From the NCBI GenBank assembly GCA_028290705.1, contig JAQGJH010000115.1, positions 49,296 to 113,295 on the forward strand: 64,000 nt of DNA, given 5' to 3'. The translations under genes were made by a program, and so were the position numbers. This DNA comes from Hyphomicrobiales bacterium. GTDB lineage: Bacteria; Pseudomonadota; Alphaproteobacteria; Rhizobiales; Beijerinckiaceae. Position 1 is the stretch's first letter; each line of letters opens with the position of its first letter. Shown one piece after another: positions 8,505-17,452 of the stretch. A model generated the notes under the pieces. That model was not told the origin of the DNA. It did no database searches and saw only the letters and a program-made list of their open reading frames with translations.

Positions 8505-9596
8505 TCAGTGCTTCGGTGGTGCGGAACCCGGCGCCGCGGCGATCAGAGCCTTGGCGCGCGTGACGACCTCGGCCGGTGTCCGATAGAGTTCCTGAACCAG
8601 CTTGTCGACGTTGGCTCCGTCGATCGGGGCAATCTCGAGCGAAAGCGCCTTGGCTTCGGTGAGAAATTCCGGATCCTTCATGGTCGCATCGAAGGCAGCC
8701 CGAAGCGCATCGCGACGATCTGCCGGGATGGACGGCGGCGCGGCGAACGGTCGGGCCACCACTTGCCGGCTGACGATCAGCTTGATGATTTCCCGCTCAC
8801 TCTCGCTCCTGGCCTTCTCGAGCACAGTCGGAACATCGGGCATGTCGGGGCTGCGGTCGAGCGTCATGGCGAGCAGGATACGCAGCTTGTTGGGACCTGC
8901 GGCCCAGTCCGGACGCGTTGCCTTGATGGAGCCCCAGGACCATCCGCACCGCCCGTCCAGCTCGCCACGCTCGATCGCCAGCGTCATATCGTTGCCGCCA
9001 GGGTAGCCGGTCACGAGTTTCATTTTCGAGCCCAGCAGATTGCGCACGAGAAGCGCATAGGTGTCCGGATCCGAGCCGGAGCCCTCGCCTCCCACGGCAA
9101 CTTCAGTCTTGAGCGTTTCCTCAAAAGTCTCGACCTTGGACTTTGCCGTCACGGCGCAGACGCTCAGTTCGTTCGAGGCACTGCCGATCCAGGTGACCTT
9201 TGTGGCGTCGTACTGCACCTTTGCGCTGCCGATCAGCGGCTCCATCACGAGACCTCGCCCGAAAGTCGCGATCGCGGTGCCGTCTTTCGGCGCAACGTTG
9301 TAAAGATAGTTGAGCGATACCAGGCTTCCGGCGCCCGGCATGTTGTTCACGACGACTTTCGGATTTCCAGGGATGTGCTTACCCATGTGGCGCGCCACGG
9401 CTCGGGCATAAATGTCGTAACCGCCGCCGCTGCTGTAGCCGACGATCATATTGATCGACTTGCCGCGGTAAAAGTCAGCCACGGCATCCTGCGCGGCCGC
9501 GGCGCCCGACGCCAGCGAAAAAGCGGTCGCCAGCGTGCAACCCATGACACGCCCTCCCCGGCGCATAGCCCGGCTGAAAACTTGCATGCACAGCAT
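8505..9596 (-). CDS. Bug/TctC-type periplasmic solute-binding protein
   Basis: 363 aa from the ATG at 9596, 8 nt after a strong GAGGAG site (9605-9610). The ATG at 9602 is only 2 nt from that site and less likely. A signal peptide with twin Arg and a hydrophobic stretch ends near ASGAAAAQD. The mature protein begins DFYRGKSINMIVGYSSGGGY, and carries IPGNPKVVVNNMPGAGS, the ligand-loop region of this family, then KDGT. Related proteins bind carboxylates in the periplasm and feed TctA/TctB permeases, but none is encoded here. It is divergent from the aldolase/molybdenum hydroxylase genes, so a substrate of that pathway is a reasonable guess. Its closest relative in the window is the protein at 39807 (shared IGSA-NEL-VC stretch). 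Confidence 0.88.
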   Translation of the reverse strand: MLCMQVFSRAMRRGGRVMGCTLATAFSLASGAAAAQDAVADFYRGKSINMIVGYSSGGGYDIYARAVARHMGKHIPGNPKVVVNNMPGAGSLVSLNYLYNVAPKDGTAIATFGRGLVMEPLIGSAKVQYDATKVTWIGSASNELSVCAVTAKSKVETFEETLKTEVAVGGEGSGSDPDTYALLVRNLLGSKMKLVTGYPGGNDMTLAIERGELDGRCGWSWGSIKATRPDWAAGPNKLRILLAMTLDRSPDMPDVPTVLEKARSESEREIIKLIVSRQVVARPFAAPPSIPADRRDALRAAFDATMKDPEFLTEAKALSLEIAPIDGANVDKLVQELYRTPAEVVTRAKALIAAAPGSAPPKH

Positions 9597-9761
9597 CGAC
9601 ATTCTCCTCAAGCGACCGCAAACGCCATCCTGGTCAGCTTACTCAAAAGCAAGCCATGTGCCAAAATCGGTACTGAGCTCTTGCGGCGCAACATGTCTTC
9701 CCACAGAATAGGCTTTTGGGACGCTGGGGCGGCGCGAAGCGCCGACGGGAGAGATGGGCAT

Positions 9762-10460
9762 GTGGACATGACACCCCTGGAGGCGAGACAGGTTCTGGTC
9801 GCTGCCGGGCGTTTGCTCGAAGCACATGGCCAGGCGGATTTCACCAATGGGCATGTTTCCGTGCGCGTCCCTGGCCGTCCCGATCTCTTCTTCATGAAGC
9901 CGCATTCCATCGGCTTCGGCGAGATCACGCTGGACAACATCCTGACGGTGGATCTTGACGGCGTGGTGGTCGAAGGGACGGGCCGCAGACACAGCGAAGT
10001 CTTCATCCATACCGAGATCTACCGCGCGCGGCCGGACCTCGCCTCCGTCATGCACAGCCATCCGCCACATTGCGTGGCGCTTTCTTGCACGGGCGAGACC
10101 CTTCGGCCGATCAGCCAGCCCGCCGCGGTCTTTTTCGAAGCCTTGCCCCTCTACGACGGTGAGATCGATCTTATTCGTACGCCTGCCATGGGCCAGGGCG
10201 TCGCCGAAGCCTTGGGCCAGCACTCTGCCGTGCTGATGCGCAATCACGGCATCGCGGTCGGCGGCAGAAGCGTGGAGGAAACGACCATTCTCGCGCTCAT
10301 GCTCGAACAGGCCGCGATGATCCAAATGCTCGCGATGGGATCGGCCCGTACCGCGCCCGAATTCTCACCCGAGAAGGTGCGTGCTCTCCAGAAGAACCTG
10401 TCGCGGCCAGATCAGCACGCAGTGAACTTCAATTATCTCCTCCGAAAACTGCAGGCGTGA
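9762..10460 (+). CDS. Class II aldolase/adducin-family protein
   Basis: About 232 aa. GTG at 9762 is favoured because GGGAGAG (9748-9754) lies 7 nt upstream; ATG at 9768 and ATG at 9693 are alternatives. The family zinc ligands are visible: MHSHPPH gives two histidines near residue 95 and RNHG gives the third near 160. FIHTEIYRARPD supplies the catalytic Glu position. Members cleave phosphorylated sugars such as fuculose or ribulose phosphate, or act as decarboxylases on aromatic or hydroxy acids. The neighbours (molybdenum hydroxylase) favour an organic-acid substrate over a sugar, by inference. The next gene starts 81 nt downstream on the same strand. Confidence 0.85.
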   Translation: MDMTPLEARQVLVAAGRLLEAHGQADFTNGHVSVRVPGRPDLFFMKPHSIGFGEITLDNILTVDLDGVVVEGTGRRHSEVFIHTEIYRARPDLASVMHSHPPHCVALSCTGETLRPISQPAAVFFEALPLYDGEIDLIRTPAMGQGVAEALGQHSAVLMRNHGIAVGGRSVEETTILALMLEQAAMIQMLAMGSARTAPEFSPEKVRALQKNLSRPDQHAVNFNYLLRKLQA

Positions 10461-10541
10461 AGCGCCAGACTTGCCGCCGGCCCCAGGAGGCGTCACCCTG
10501 CCGCTCATGCACCGAATGCCCATTATCCCGAAGGAACAGAC

Positions 10542-11399
10542 GTGAAGCCGGCCTCGTTCATCCATCATAGACCGAGTACGATCGACGAAGCGGTGCAACT
10601 CATCGCCAGACATGCGCCCGAAGACGGGCGCATTCTGGCCGGCGGCCAGAGCCTCGTTCCCATCATGGCGTTCAGGATGGCCAAGCCGCCGCATCTGATC
10701 GACATCAACGAGATCGCAGAACTCGACCTCCTCGAGATTGCAGGCGACGCGTTGCGCATCGGCGCGCGCATTCGACATTCAGCCTTCGGCCGCGACCGCA
10801 TCCCGGGCCCGACCGGTGCGCTTCTGGCAACCATCATGCGCAACATCGCTCATCATCCAATCCGAACGCGAGGCACGTTTTGCGGAAGCCTTGCGCATGC
10901 GGACCCTGCCTCGGAATGGTGCGCGGTCGCGGCTGTGATGGACGCGATCCTGGTGGCGCGCAGCATCGAAGGCGAGCGAGAGATCCCCGTCCGTGATTAT
11001 TTTGAGGCCGTCATGACGACGGCGCTGCGTCCGGACGAGATACTCGTCGAGGTCCGCCTCCCTCTACTGCCGACAGGCACCCGCTTTGGCTTCTGCGAAT
11101 TCAGTCGACGCGCCGGCGACTTTGCGCTCGCCATGGTATTGGTGACCATGCGCATCGAACAGGGCCGCATCGTCGACCCTCGTTTCGGCATCGGCGGGGC
11201 GGAAGCGTTTCCGCGTCGACTTCCGCAGGTCGAGGCCATCCTGAATGGCGCAGCGCCCGACGGCCTCACCTGGGCCAGAGCCGCAGCATTGGCGGCCGAA
11301 AGTCTTGACCCTTTGGAGGACGCCGTGACGAGCGGCGACTACCGCCGCGACCTCGTCCGCTCCCTTTCGATCCGCGCCTTCACACAGGTTGAAGCATGA
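10542..11399 (+). CDS. Molybdenum hydroxylase FAD-binding (medium, CoxM-type) subunit
   Basis: 285 aa from GTG 10542, with AAGGAA 5 nt upstream. The FAD-binding text ILAGGQSLVPIMAFRM (about 28-43) and GSLAHADPASEW (about 108-119) are diagnostic of the xanthine dehydrogenase/CO dehydrogenase medium subunit. The C-terminal CO-dehydrogenase flavoprotein domain follows (GGAEAFPRRLPQVEAIL). The subunit passes electrons from the iron-sulfur clusters to FAD and then to an acceptor. Its stop overlaps the next start as ATGA (11396-11399), so the subunits are translationally coupled. Confidence 0.93.
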   Translation: MKPASFIHHRPSTIDEAVQLIARHAPEDGRILAGGQSLVPIMAFRMAKPPHLIDINEIAELDLLEIAGDALRIGARIRHSAFGRDRIPGPTGALLATIMRNIAHHPIRTRGTFCGSLAHADPASEWCAVAAVMDAILVARSIEGEREIPVRDYFEAVMTTALRPDEILVEVRLPLLPTGTRFGFCEFSRRAGDFALAMVLVTMRIEQGRIVDPRFGIGGAEAFPRRLPQVEAILNGAAPDGLTWARAAALAAESLDPLEDAVTSGDYRRDLVRSLSIRAFTQVEA

Positions 11400-11875
11400 C
11401 CAAGCAGGACATTACGCTCGACGTGAACGGGCGTCGCTACGCCATTTCCGTCGAGCCGCGCAAGACGCTGGCGGATGCCCTGCGCGACGAATGCGGCCTG
11501 ACCGGCACGCATCTCGGCTGCGAGCATGGCGTCTGCGGCGCATGCACCATCATCGTGGGCGGTGAGACGGTACGCAGCTGCCTCATGTTTGCCGTGCAGG
11601 CGACCGGCCGCACCATCCGCACGATTGAAGGCTTGGCAGATGGCAACGATCTGCATCCATTGCAGCGCGCCTTCATGCAGAATCACGCCCTGCAATGCGG
11701 CTACTGCACGCCGGGCTTTCTCATGCTGGCCGCAGGCGTGCTCGAGCAGAACCCCGACATCGACGACAAGGAGCTGATCGACGTTCTCTCGTCGAATCTG
11801 TGCCGATGCACCGGCTACGAAAACATCCTCGCGGCCGTCCGCGCGGCCGCGGCCGAAATGAGGGCCCCGACATGA
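11396..11875 (+). CDS. Molybdenum hydroxylase 2Fe-2S (small, CoxS-type) subunit
   Basis: 159 aa, full length for this subunit. The plant-type ferredoxin cluster ligands are at CEHGVCGACTI (about 42-52) and the following Cys of SCLMF. The alpha-helical second cluster domain has CGYCTPGF and CRCTGY (about 100-140). It relays electrons between the molybdopterin and FAD subunits. The start overlaps the medium-subunit stop and its own stop overlaps the large-subunit start, both as ATGA, giving a 1:1:1 translation arrangement. Confidence 0.95.
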   Translation: MTKQDITLDVNGRRYAISVEPRKTLADALRDECGLTGTHLGCEHGVCGACTIIVGGETVRSCLMFAVQATGRTIRTIEGLADGNDLHPLQRAFMQNHALQCGYCTPGFLMLAAGVLEQNPDIDDKELIDVLSSNLCRCTGYENILAAVRAAAAEMRAPT

Positions 11876-14199
11876 ACGACATGCCCAAGGGACCCATTGG
11901 CCGTCCTCTGCTTCGCCTCGAAGACCCGCCGCTCGTCACCGGCCGAGGCCGCTTCGTCGCCGACATCTCATTTCCGCATCAACTGCACATGCGCCTGGTA
12001 CGCTCGCCGCATGCCCACGCGCGCATCAACTCGATCTCCATCGAGGCGGCCCTTGCGCTGCCGGGTGTGTTCGCGGTCTGGACAGCGCGCGACATTCCGG
12101 AAATCGGCCCGATCGATTTCCGCGAAGGCAAGATCGAGAAGCTCGAGCCCTACAGGCAGCCGGTTCTTGCGATCGACCGGCTGCGCTACATCGGCGAACC
12201 CGTCGCGGCCATCTTCGCCAGTGACGCTTATATTGCAGAAGACGCAGCCGATCTTGTCACCATGGATGTCGAGGATCTGCCAGTCATCACCCGGGCGGAT
12301 GATCCGCCGGGAGCTTTCGACGATCATCTTTCCACCGAAGCAGCCGTCGTCCGACAGGGATTCGGCGACACCACCAAGGCCTTTCAGGAAGCTCACGCCA
12401 TCGTGGAAATCGACGTTTCGATCGGCCGTCATTCCGGCGTGCCGCTCGAGACGCGAGGCGCCATCGGCCGCTACGACGCCGCGCGTGACGTGCTCGAATT
12501 GCACGGCGCCGGGAAGGTGCCGCACAAGAACCGCGAGTCGCTCGCCAAATTGTTCGGACGAAGCACCGCGGCGCTGCATCTGTTCGAACCTCACGTGGGG
12601 GGCGGCTTCGGTGTCCGGGGCGAGATCTATCCCGAGGACATTCTCGTGCTGGCGGCGGCGCTGCGCTTCGAGCGTCCCGTCAAGTGGATCGAGGATCGCC
12701 GCGAGAATCTCATCGCCTGCAACCATTCACGTCAGCAACGCCACAAGATCAGGGCCGCGGTCGACGCGGATGGTGCACTTCTGGCGATCGAGAACGAGTT
12801 CTGGCACGATCAGGGCGCCTATCCTCGAACCCATGCGCTGCGCGTCGCCGAGACCACCTGCGGCATTCTTCCAGGCCCCTATCACCTGGGAGCCTACAAG
12901 GCGCTCGGCCATTACCGCCTCACCAACAAGACGCCGGCCGCCACCTATCGCGCACCGGGACGCTACGAGACGAATTTCGTCCGCGAGCGCCTTCTCGACG
13001 TCATTGCCGCACGGCTTGGCAAATCGCGCATCGACGTGCGCCGCCGCAATCTGATCCGGGCCGACGAAATGCCTTACGCGCGGCCACTCAGCGTGCTCGA
13101 GGACGAGGTCTCTTACGATTCCGGCGACTATGCAGGATTGCTCGACAAGACTCTGGCGCTGATTGGTTGGGATGAACTCCAGGTCGAACTCGCCGAGCGG
13201 CGTGCCAAGGGTGAATGCGTCGGCGCCGGCCTGGCGCTGTTCGTCGAGAAGAGCGGTTTGGGCCCCTCCGATGGCGCGAAGGTCAACGTCGACACCACCG
13301 GGGCGATCGAGGTCATCACCGGCGGAGCATCGGTCGGGCAAGGCTTCGAGACCGTGATGGCGCAGGTTTGCGCCGAGACGCTGGGCACGGATTATCGCCG
13401 GATCCGTGTCGTTCACGGCCGCACGGACCGGATCGAATACGGCATCGGCGCGCATGCGTCGCGCGCCACCGTCATGACCGCCAATGCGGTTCATGCCGCA
13501 GCCCTCAAGGTTCGCGACAAGGCGCTCGCGGTGGCGGGCGAACTCCTGCAGGCCGGTCCGGCTTCCCTCGACATCGTCGACGGACAGGTGGTTCAACGCG
13601 AGCGCCCCGGCGGTCCGTCGATCGCGCTCGGCATGATTGCGCATCACCTGCGTCCGTCATCGCCGACGCGCCGCGGTCGCGATCCGGGTCTGGCGGCCGA
13701 AGGCTGGTTCGACACCGAGCATCAAACTTACCCCTACGGCAATCAACTCGCAGTCGTGAAAATCGATCGCGACACCGGCGGAGTCACGGTCGAGCGCTAC
13801 GTCATCGCCTACGACATCGGTCGCGCCATCAATCCGCTGCTGGTTCGCGGACAGATTCTTGGAGGTTTCGTGCAAGGGCTGGGCGGTGCGCTCTACGAGG
13901 AGTTCTTGTACGACGATCGCGGAGAGCCACTTTCCGTGACTTTCGCCGATTACCTGATCCCGACGTTGCACGAGACGCCGCAGGTCGACGTGATCATATC
14001 GGAAGACGCACCGAGCACGCGCAATCCTCTGGGCATCAAAGGCGCCGGCGAAAGCGGCATCGCGGCTGTGGGCGCGGCGATTGCTTCCGCGGTCGACGAT
14101 GCGCTCGGCGTCCCGGGCTCGATCACCAGCTTGCCGATCACTCCCCAGCGGCTGAAGCGCATCATCCAGAACCTGGATGCGCGCTCAGTTTCCAGCTGA
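11872..14199 (+). CDS. Molybdenum hydroxylase large (molybdopterin-binding, CoxL/XdhB-type) subunit
   Basis: 775 aa from ATG 11872, which overlaps the previous stop. The N-terminal hammerhead domain (GRGRFVADISFPHQLHMRLV) leads into two molybdopterin-binding domains. Motifs: GGFGVRGE near residue 244, TYRAPGR around Tyr359, and GIKGAGESG with the presumed catalytic Glu727. The active-site loop is APGR rather than the CSFR of true aerobic CO dehydrogenase, so this is a hydroxylase of an organic molecule. N-heterocycles, aldehydes and purines are typical substrates. Its stop overlaps by 15 nt the convergent solute-binding protein at 14185. No CoxF/XdhC-type maturation gene is in the window. Confidence 0.92.
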   Translation: MNDMPKGPIGRPLLRLEDPPLVTGRGRFVADISFPHQLHMRLVRSPHAHARINSISIEAALALPGVFAVWTARDIPEIGPIDFREGKIEKLEPYRQPVLAIDRLRYIGEPVAAIFASDAYIAEDAADLVTMDVEDLPVITRADDPPGAFDDHLSTEAAVVRQGFGDTTKAFQEAHAIVEIDVSIGRHSGVPLETRGAIGRYDAARDVLELHGAGKVPHKNRESLAKLFGRSTAALHLFEPHVGGGFGVRGEIYPEDILVLAAALRFERPVKWIEDRRENLIACNHSRQQRHKIRAAVDADGALLAIENEFWHDQGAYPRTHALRVAETTCGILPGPYHLGAYKALGHYRLTNKTPAATYRAPGRYETNFVRERLLDVIAARLGKSRIDVRRRNLIRADEMPYARPLSVLEDEVSYDSGDYAGLLDKTLALIGWDELQVELAERRAKGECVGAGLALFVEKSGLGPSDGAKVNVDTTGAIEVITGGASVGQGFETVMAQVCAETLGTDYRRIRVVHGRTDRIEYGIGAHASRATVMTANAVHAAALKVRDKALAVAGELLQAGPASLDIVDGQVVQRERPGGPSIALGMIAHHLRPSSPTRRGRDPGLAAEGWFDTEHQTYPYGNQLAVVKIDRDTGGVTVERYVIAYDIGRAINPLLVRGQILGGFVQGLGGALYEEFLYDDRGEPLSVTFADYLIPTLHETPQVDVIISEDAPSTRNPLGIKGAGESGIAAVGAAIASAVDDALGVPGSITSLPITPQRLKRIIQNLDARSVSS

Positions 14200-15210
14200 C
14201 GCCAGCGCGGCCTTCACCCGCGCCACCACATTCGGCGGCGTCGCGGCGACTTTCGCGATGAGTTCCGCCACCTCCTCGCCGGTCACGAGGCTGATTTCAA
14301 GCTGCGCCTTCTCGGCTTCGGCCAGATAGGCCGGGTCGGTGAGTGTTGCCTCAAAGGCCTTTCGCATCAGCTCGACGCGAGCCTTCGGCACGTCAGGAGG
14401 AAAAAAGAACGGGCGGCCATATTCCAGCCGCGACACGATGAGGTTGAGCGCCTGCCGGTCTTCATCCGTTTCGGCGAGACTGAAGATCGTCGGCACGTTC
14501 GGAAGGTCGGGGTGCTTCCGCTCGCCATATTGCATGATGACCTTGATCTGCCCGGACGCGATCCAGTTGGCGTTCAGCGCCTTCAGGCTGAGCCAGGCAT
14601 TGGCTCCGACGCCCTGCACTTCGCCACTTTCCATCGCCATGTGAATGTTGGTCGTGCCCTTGTAGCCACTCACCACCTTGTACTTCAGGCCGAGGATCTG
14701 CTGGGCAACCAACGGGAAGTCCACCTGCGTGGTACCCGCCGAGGTTGCGCCGACCACGAGCTCGCGTCGCCGCAGATCCGCGACGTCCTGGACCGGCGCG
14801 GTTTTCCAGACATAGGACACCTGCGTGTCTCGATTGGTGCTCCCGATCCAGTTGAACTTGAGCGGATCGAACCTCGACGATTCAGGCGAAAACAACGGCA
14901 ATGTCGGCATGCCGTTGATGGCCGCCCCCATGACGGTGCCATCGCGCGGCGACGCATTGTAGAGCGTGGTCGCCATTGTGGCGCTGCCGGCGCCGGGTTG
15001 GTTCTGCACCACGATCGTCGGGTGTCCGGGGATGTGGTTGACGAGGTGACGGGCCAGGACGCGCGCGTTGATGTCGTAGCCTGATCCAGCCGCCGAGCCG
15101 ACGAGAAGTCGGATCTGCTTGTCCTTGTAGAACGGCTGATCTTCCTGTGCTCCTGCCGGAACGGCAGCCAAAAAGATCAGCGGCAGGACCGTGAGTTTCA
15201 TGCAGTACAT
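14185..15210 (-). CDS. Bug/TctC-type periplasmic solute-binding protein
   Basis: 341 aa from ATG 15210 (ATG 15201 is possible). A short signal peptide (MKLTVLPLIFLAAVPAGAQ) is cleaved near AQED. The mature start FYKDKQIRLLVGSAAGSGYD and the IPGHPTIVVQNQPGAGS segment place it with the other binding proteins here. It is the last gene of a leftward operon (SDR, bicupin, two binding proteins), 12 nt after the preceding one. The likely role is to capture the same compound, or a related one, as its neighbour. No permease gene is nearby. Confidence 0.88.
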   Translation of the reverse strand: MYCMKLTVLPLIFLAAVPAGAQEDQPFYKDKQIRLLVGSAAGSGYDINARVLARHLVNHIPGHPTIVVQNQPGAGSATMATTLYNASPRDGTVMGAAINGMPTLPLFSPESSRFDPLKFNWIGSTNRDTQVSYVWKTAPVQDVADLRRRELVVGATSAGTTQVDFPLVAQQILGLKYKVVSGYKGTTNIHMAMESGEVQGVGANAWLSLKALNANWIASGQIKVIMQYGERKHPDLPNVPTIFSLAETDEDRQALNLIVSRLEYGRPFFFPPDVPKARVELMRKAFEATLTDPAYLAEAEKAQLEISLVTGEEVAELIAKVAATPPNVVARVKAALASAGN

Positions 15211-15222
15211 GGCGCGCCCCGC

Positions 15223-16281
15223 TCACTTCTTCTTCGGCATGATGATGTCCGCCACGCGATCGACGATGCGTCTCGGGGCGGCATCGATGTCCTGGATCAG
15301 CTGTGCCATCTGGGCGCCCGTAAACGGGTCGATATCGAGCCCAAGCCGCTTGGCTTCGCCCAGAAACTCAGGGTCCTTCATCGTGGCGTCGAAGGCGTCC
15401 CTGAGCGCTGCGACACGATCGGCCGGCGTTTCGGGCGCGACCACGAACGGGTAGGCCATGCTGAATTTCAGCGCATAGAACCGCAGCATCTCACGGTCGT
15501 CGGGATCCGATGCCAGTTCGATCGCCGTGGGAATATCCGGCAGGGCGGGTTGGCGGTTCACGCCGAACTGCACGAGCACCCGAACTTTCTTGTCTCGATA
15601 CCAATCCGGTTTGGCCGACGTCAGGTTTGGCAGGACCGCGCTGTTGCCATGGATCTCGCCGCGCTCTGCGGCAATGAAAATGTCGCTCTGGCCCTCGTAG
15701 CCGGACACGATTTTCATCTTCGTTCCGAGAATGCGGTTCATGAGAGTCGGAACCATGAAATTGTCGCCGCCCGCTCCGGTCGTGCCGATCAGAACCTCGT
15801 TCTTGCGCAGATCCTCGGCGTTCCGGGCCGGCGCTTCATGCCAAACCCACAGCACATGCGGTTGCTGCAGCGGCGAGCCGATCCACTGCAGCTTGCTGAC
15901 GTCGAAGCCGACGTGCCCTCCGCCCTTGGACAGCATCTTGAGCGGCCGCTCCAGCGCGATGTTGCTGTTGGTCATGCCCATGACGGTGCCATCGCGTTTG
16001 GCCGCGTTGGTCAGGTGATTGACCATCGGCAGGCTCGAGGCGCCGGGCATGTTCGAGACGATGAATCGTGGCTGGCCGGGAATGTGCCGGCCCATATGCG
16101 ACGCCACAGTTCGCGACACGAGATCGTAAGCGCCCCCCGCCGCTGCTCCGACGAGAATCGTGATGGTCTTGCCTTTGTAGAACTCCGCGACGCTCTGCGC
16201 CTGCGCTGCCACGGGAGTGACGCAAGCGGCCATTCCCAGCATGCAGGCAAGTCTTGCCTGCGTAACTCGATCGTGAAACAT
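15223..16281 (-). CDS. Bug/TctC-type periplasmic solute-binding protein
   Basis: 352 aa from ATG 16281, directly preceded by a strong GGGAGGGGAG site; an extension to 16320 is less likely. The signal peptide (LACMLGMAACVTPVAAQAQ) is cleaved near QAQS. The mature part has EFYKGKTITILVGAAAGGAYD and IPGQPRFIVSNMPGASS, where the usual PGAGS is PGASS. It is followed within 12 nt by a second binding protein, and preceded by the bicupin gene 49 nt upstream. The tandem pair could bind two substrates of one pathway, or form a receptor pair. Confidence 0.88.
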   Translation of the reverse strand: MFHDRVTQARLACMLGMAACVTPVAAQAQSVAEFYKGKTITILVGAAAGGAYDLVSRTVASHMGRHIPGQPRFIVSNMPGASSLPMVNHLTNAAKRDGTVMGMTNSNIALERPLKMLSKGGGHVGFDVSKLQWIGSPLQQPHVLWVWHEAPARNAEDLRKNEVLIGTTGAGGDNFMVPTLMNRILGTKMKIVSGYEGQSDIFIAAERGEIHGNSAVLPNLTSAKPDWYRDKKVRVLVQFGVNRQPALPDIPTAIELASDPDDREMLRFYALKFSMAYPFVVAPETPADRVAALRDAFDATMKDPEFLGEAKRLGLDIDPFTGAQMAQLIQDIDAAPRRIVDRVADIIMPKKK

Positions 16282-16330
16282 GCTCCCCTCCCGTTCGCGC
16301 ACCGGTCTTCGCCGGGTCAAGCGTCGTCAA

Positions 16331-17452
16331 TCATGTTTGCTGCGGTGTCAAAGTCTCGTCGATGTAGCGTCCCATGTCGCTCGGCACGCCAGCCTTGGCC
16401 ATTTCCGTCAGCCAGATGGCGTGAATGCGCGCGTCCTGGTCCGGATAATCGATCTGCATGCCGCCTTCGCGCACGTTGACCTCGCTGCCCAGAACCGCCT
16501 CGCGCCGCATGCGGATGAAGGGATAGCGCCTGCTGCCGATGCCCACCGCAATGTAACGTGCGGGCTGCGGCGCCGTGTTGAAGTGCTGGTGGAACATGAG
16601 ATGGGGGGGCGCATACATGACGCCGTGCCGCCACGGCACACTGTGAAAGTCCTGCTCGCTCTCGTTCCAGAACAGCGAGTAACCGCTTCCCGTCACGGCG
16701 AAGACATGCATGCCGTCACCGTGGCGATGCCCCTTCTTGTACCGACCGGCGGGAATCTCGGACATGTGCGTATGCATCGTGCCGTCGGCCAGCACGAAGG
16801 CAATGTTGGAAGAGCCCGCCCCTCGCGCTTCCCAGGCCTTGAGTTCGAAATCCGTGAGGTCCGGAACGAAGTTGGTTTCCCACAGATGACTTCCGGGACG
16901 GATGCTCGTGAACTCCCCTCCGCCGGTCGAATGGGTCTCTGGTCCGATGCGTTCATTGAACGCAAAGTCGTTGGCGAAGATGAACTCCGCGTTGTGGAAG
17001 AGATTCATCACCACCGGCAAGTCATGCGTGGACGCCAGCAAGGCCCGCGTTCGACCCGACCCGTTGAAATGCTGATACTTCGCGTTGAGCGGCAGAGCGA
17101 AGAGACTCTTCGGTCCCCACTCAAAAGAATGCTTTCGCCCATCTCCGGACTCGATACTGGTCGATCCATGCCCTTCCAGCACGTAAACGACCTCCTCGAA
17201 CAGATGCCGTTGCGGCGAGGTTCGAGCGCCCGGTGGCAATTCCAGCGCAAAGGTGGCGCAAAAGTCGCCGCGACCTTTTGCGTGAATAAACGCGCCGCGC
17301 GCATCGAAGCGGTCCCAGCGCTCCGTGTCGGCCGCCAGAATGTCGATGCCGAAGTCTTCGTGGGTCGGGATACCCTCCTGCTTCGTCCACTCCAGATAGG
17401 GATCGAGCAGGAAGCGCTTGTCATGGTCGGTGGCGAGCGTCAGGGGCGTCAA
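16331..17452 (-). CDS. Bicupin protein, gentisate-dioxygenase-like
   Basis: 373 aa with two cupin barrels. The first (about 75-150) contains RHLFEEVVYVLEGHG; the second (about 235-310) contains GRYKKGHRHGDGMHVFAVTG, with the His-x-His expected of a metal site. Length and layout match the gentisate/1-hydroxy-2-naphthoate dioxygenase-like bicupins, which cleave aromatic rings using Fe(II). Some bicupins of this length act on other substrates, so the reaction is not certain. Its ATG overlaps the SDR stop (17449-17452), showing coupled translation. Together with a dehydrogenase and binding proteins, a ring-cleavage or keto-acid step is likely. Confidence 0.75.
   Translation of the reverse strand: MTPLTLATDHDKRFLLDPYLEWTKQEGIPTHEDFGIDILAADTERWDRFDARGAFIHAKGRGDFCATFALELPPGARTSPQRHLFEEVVYVLEGHGSTSIESGDGRKHSFEWGPKSLFALPLNAKYQHFNGSGRTRALLASTHDLPVVMNLFHNAEFIFANDFAFNERIGPETHSTGGGEFTSIRPGSHLWETNFVPDLTDFELKAWEARGAGSSNIAFVLADGTMHTHMSEIPAGRYKKGHRHGDGMHVFAVTGSGYSLFWNESEQDFHSVPWRHGVMYAPPHLMFHQHFNTAPQPARYIAVGIGSRRYPFIRMRREAVLGSEVNVREGGMQIDYPDQDARIHAIWLTEMAKAGVPSDMGRYIDETLTPQQT

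Noticed and set aside
11872..14199. Calling the molybdenum hydroxylase a CO dehydrogenase
   Set aside because: The active-site loop is TYRAPGR; true CO dehydrogenase has a CSFR loop with Cys.
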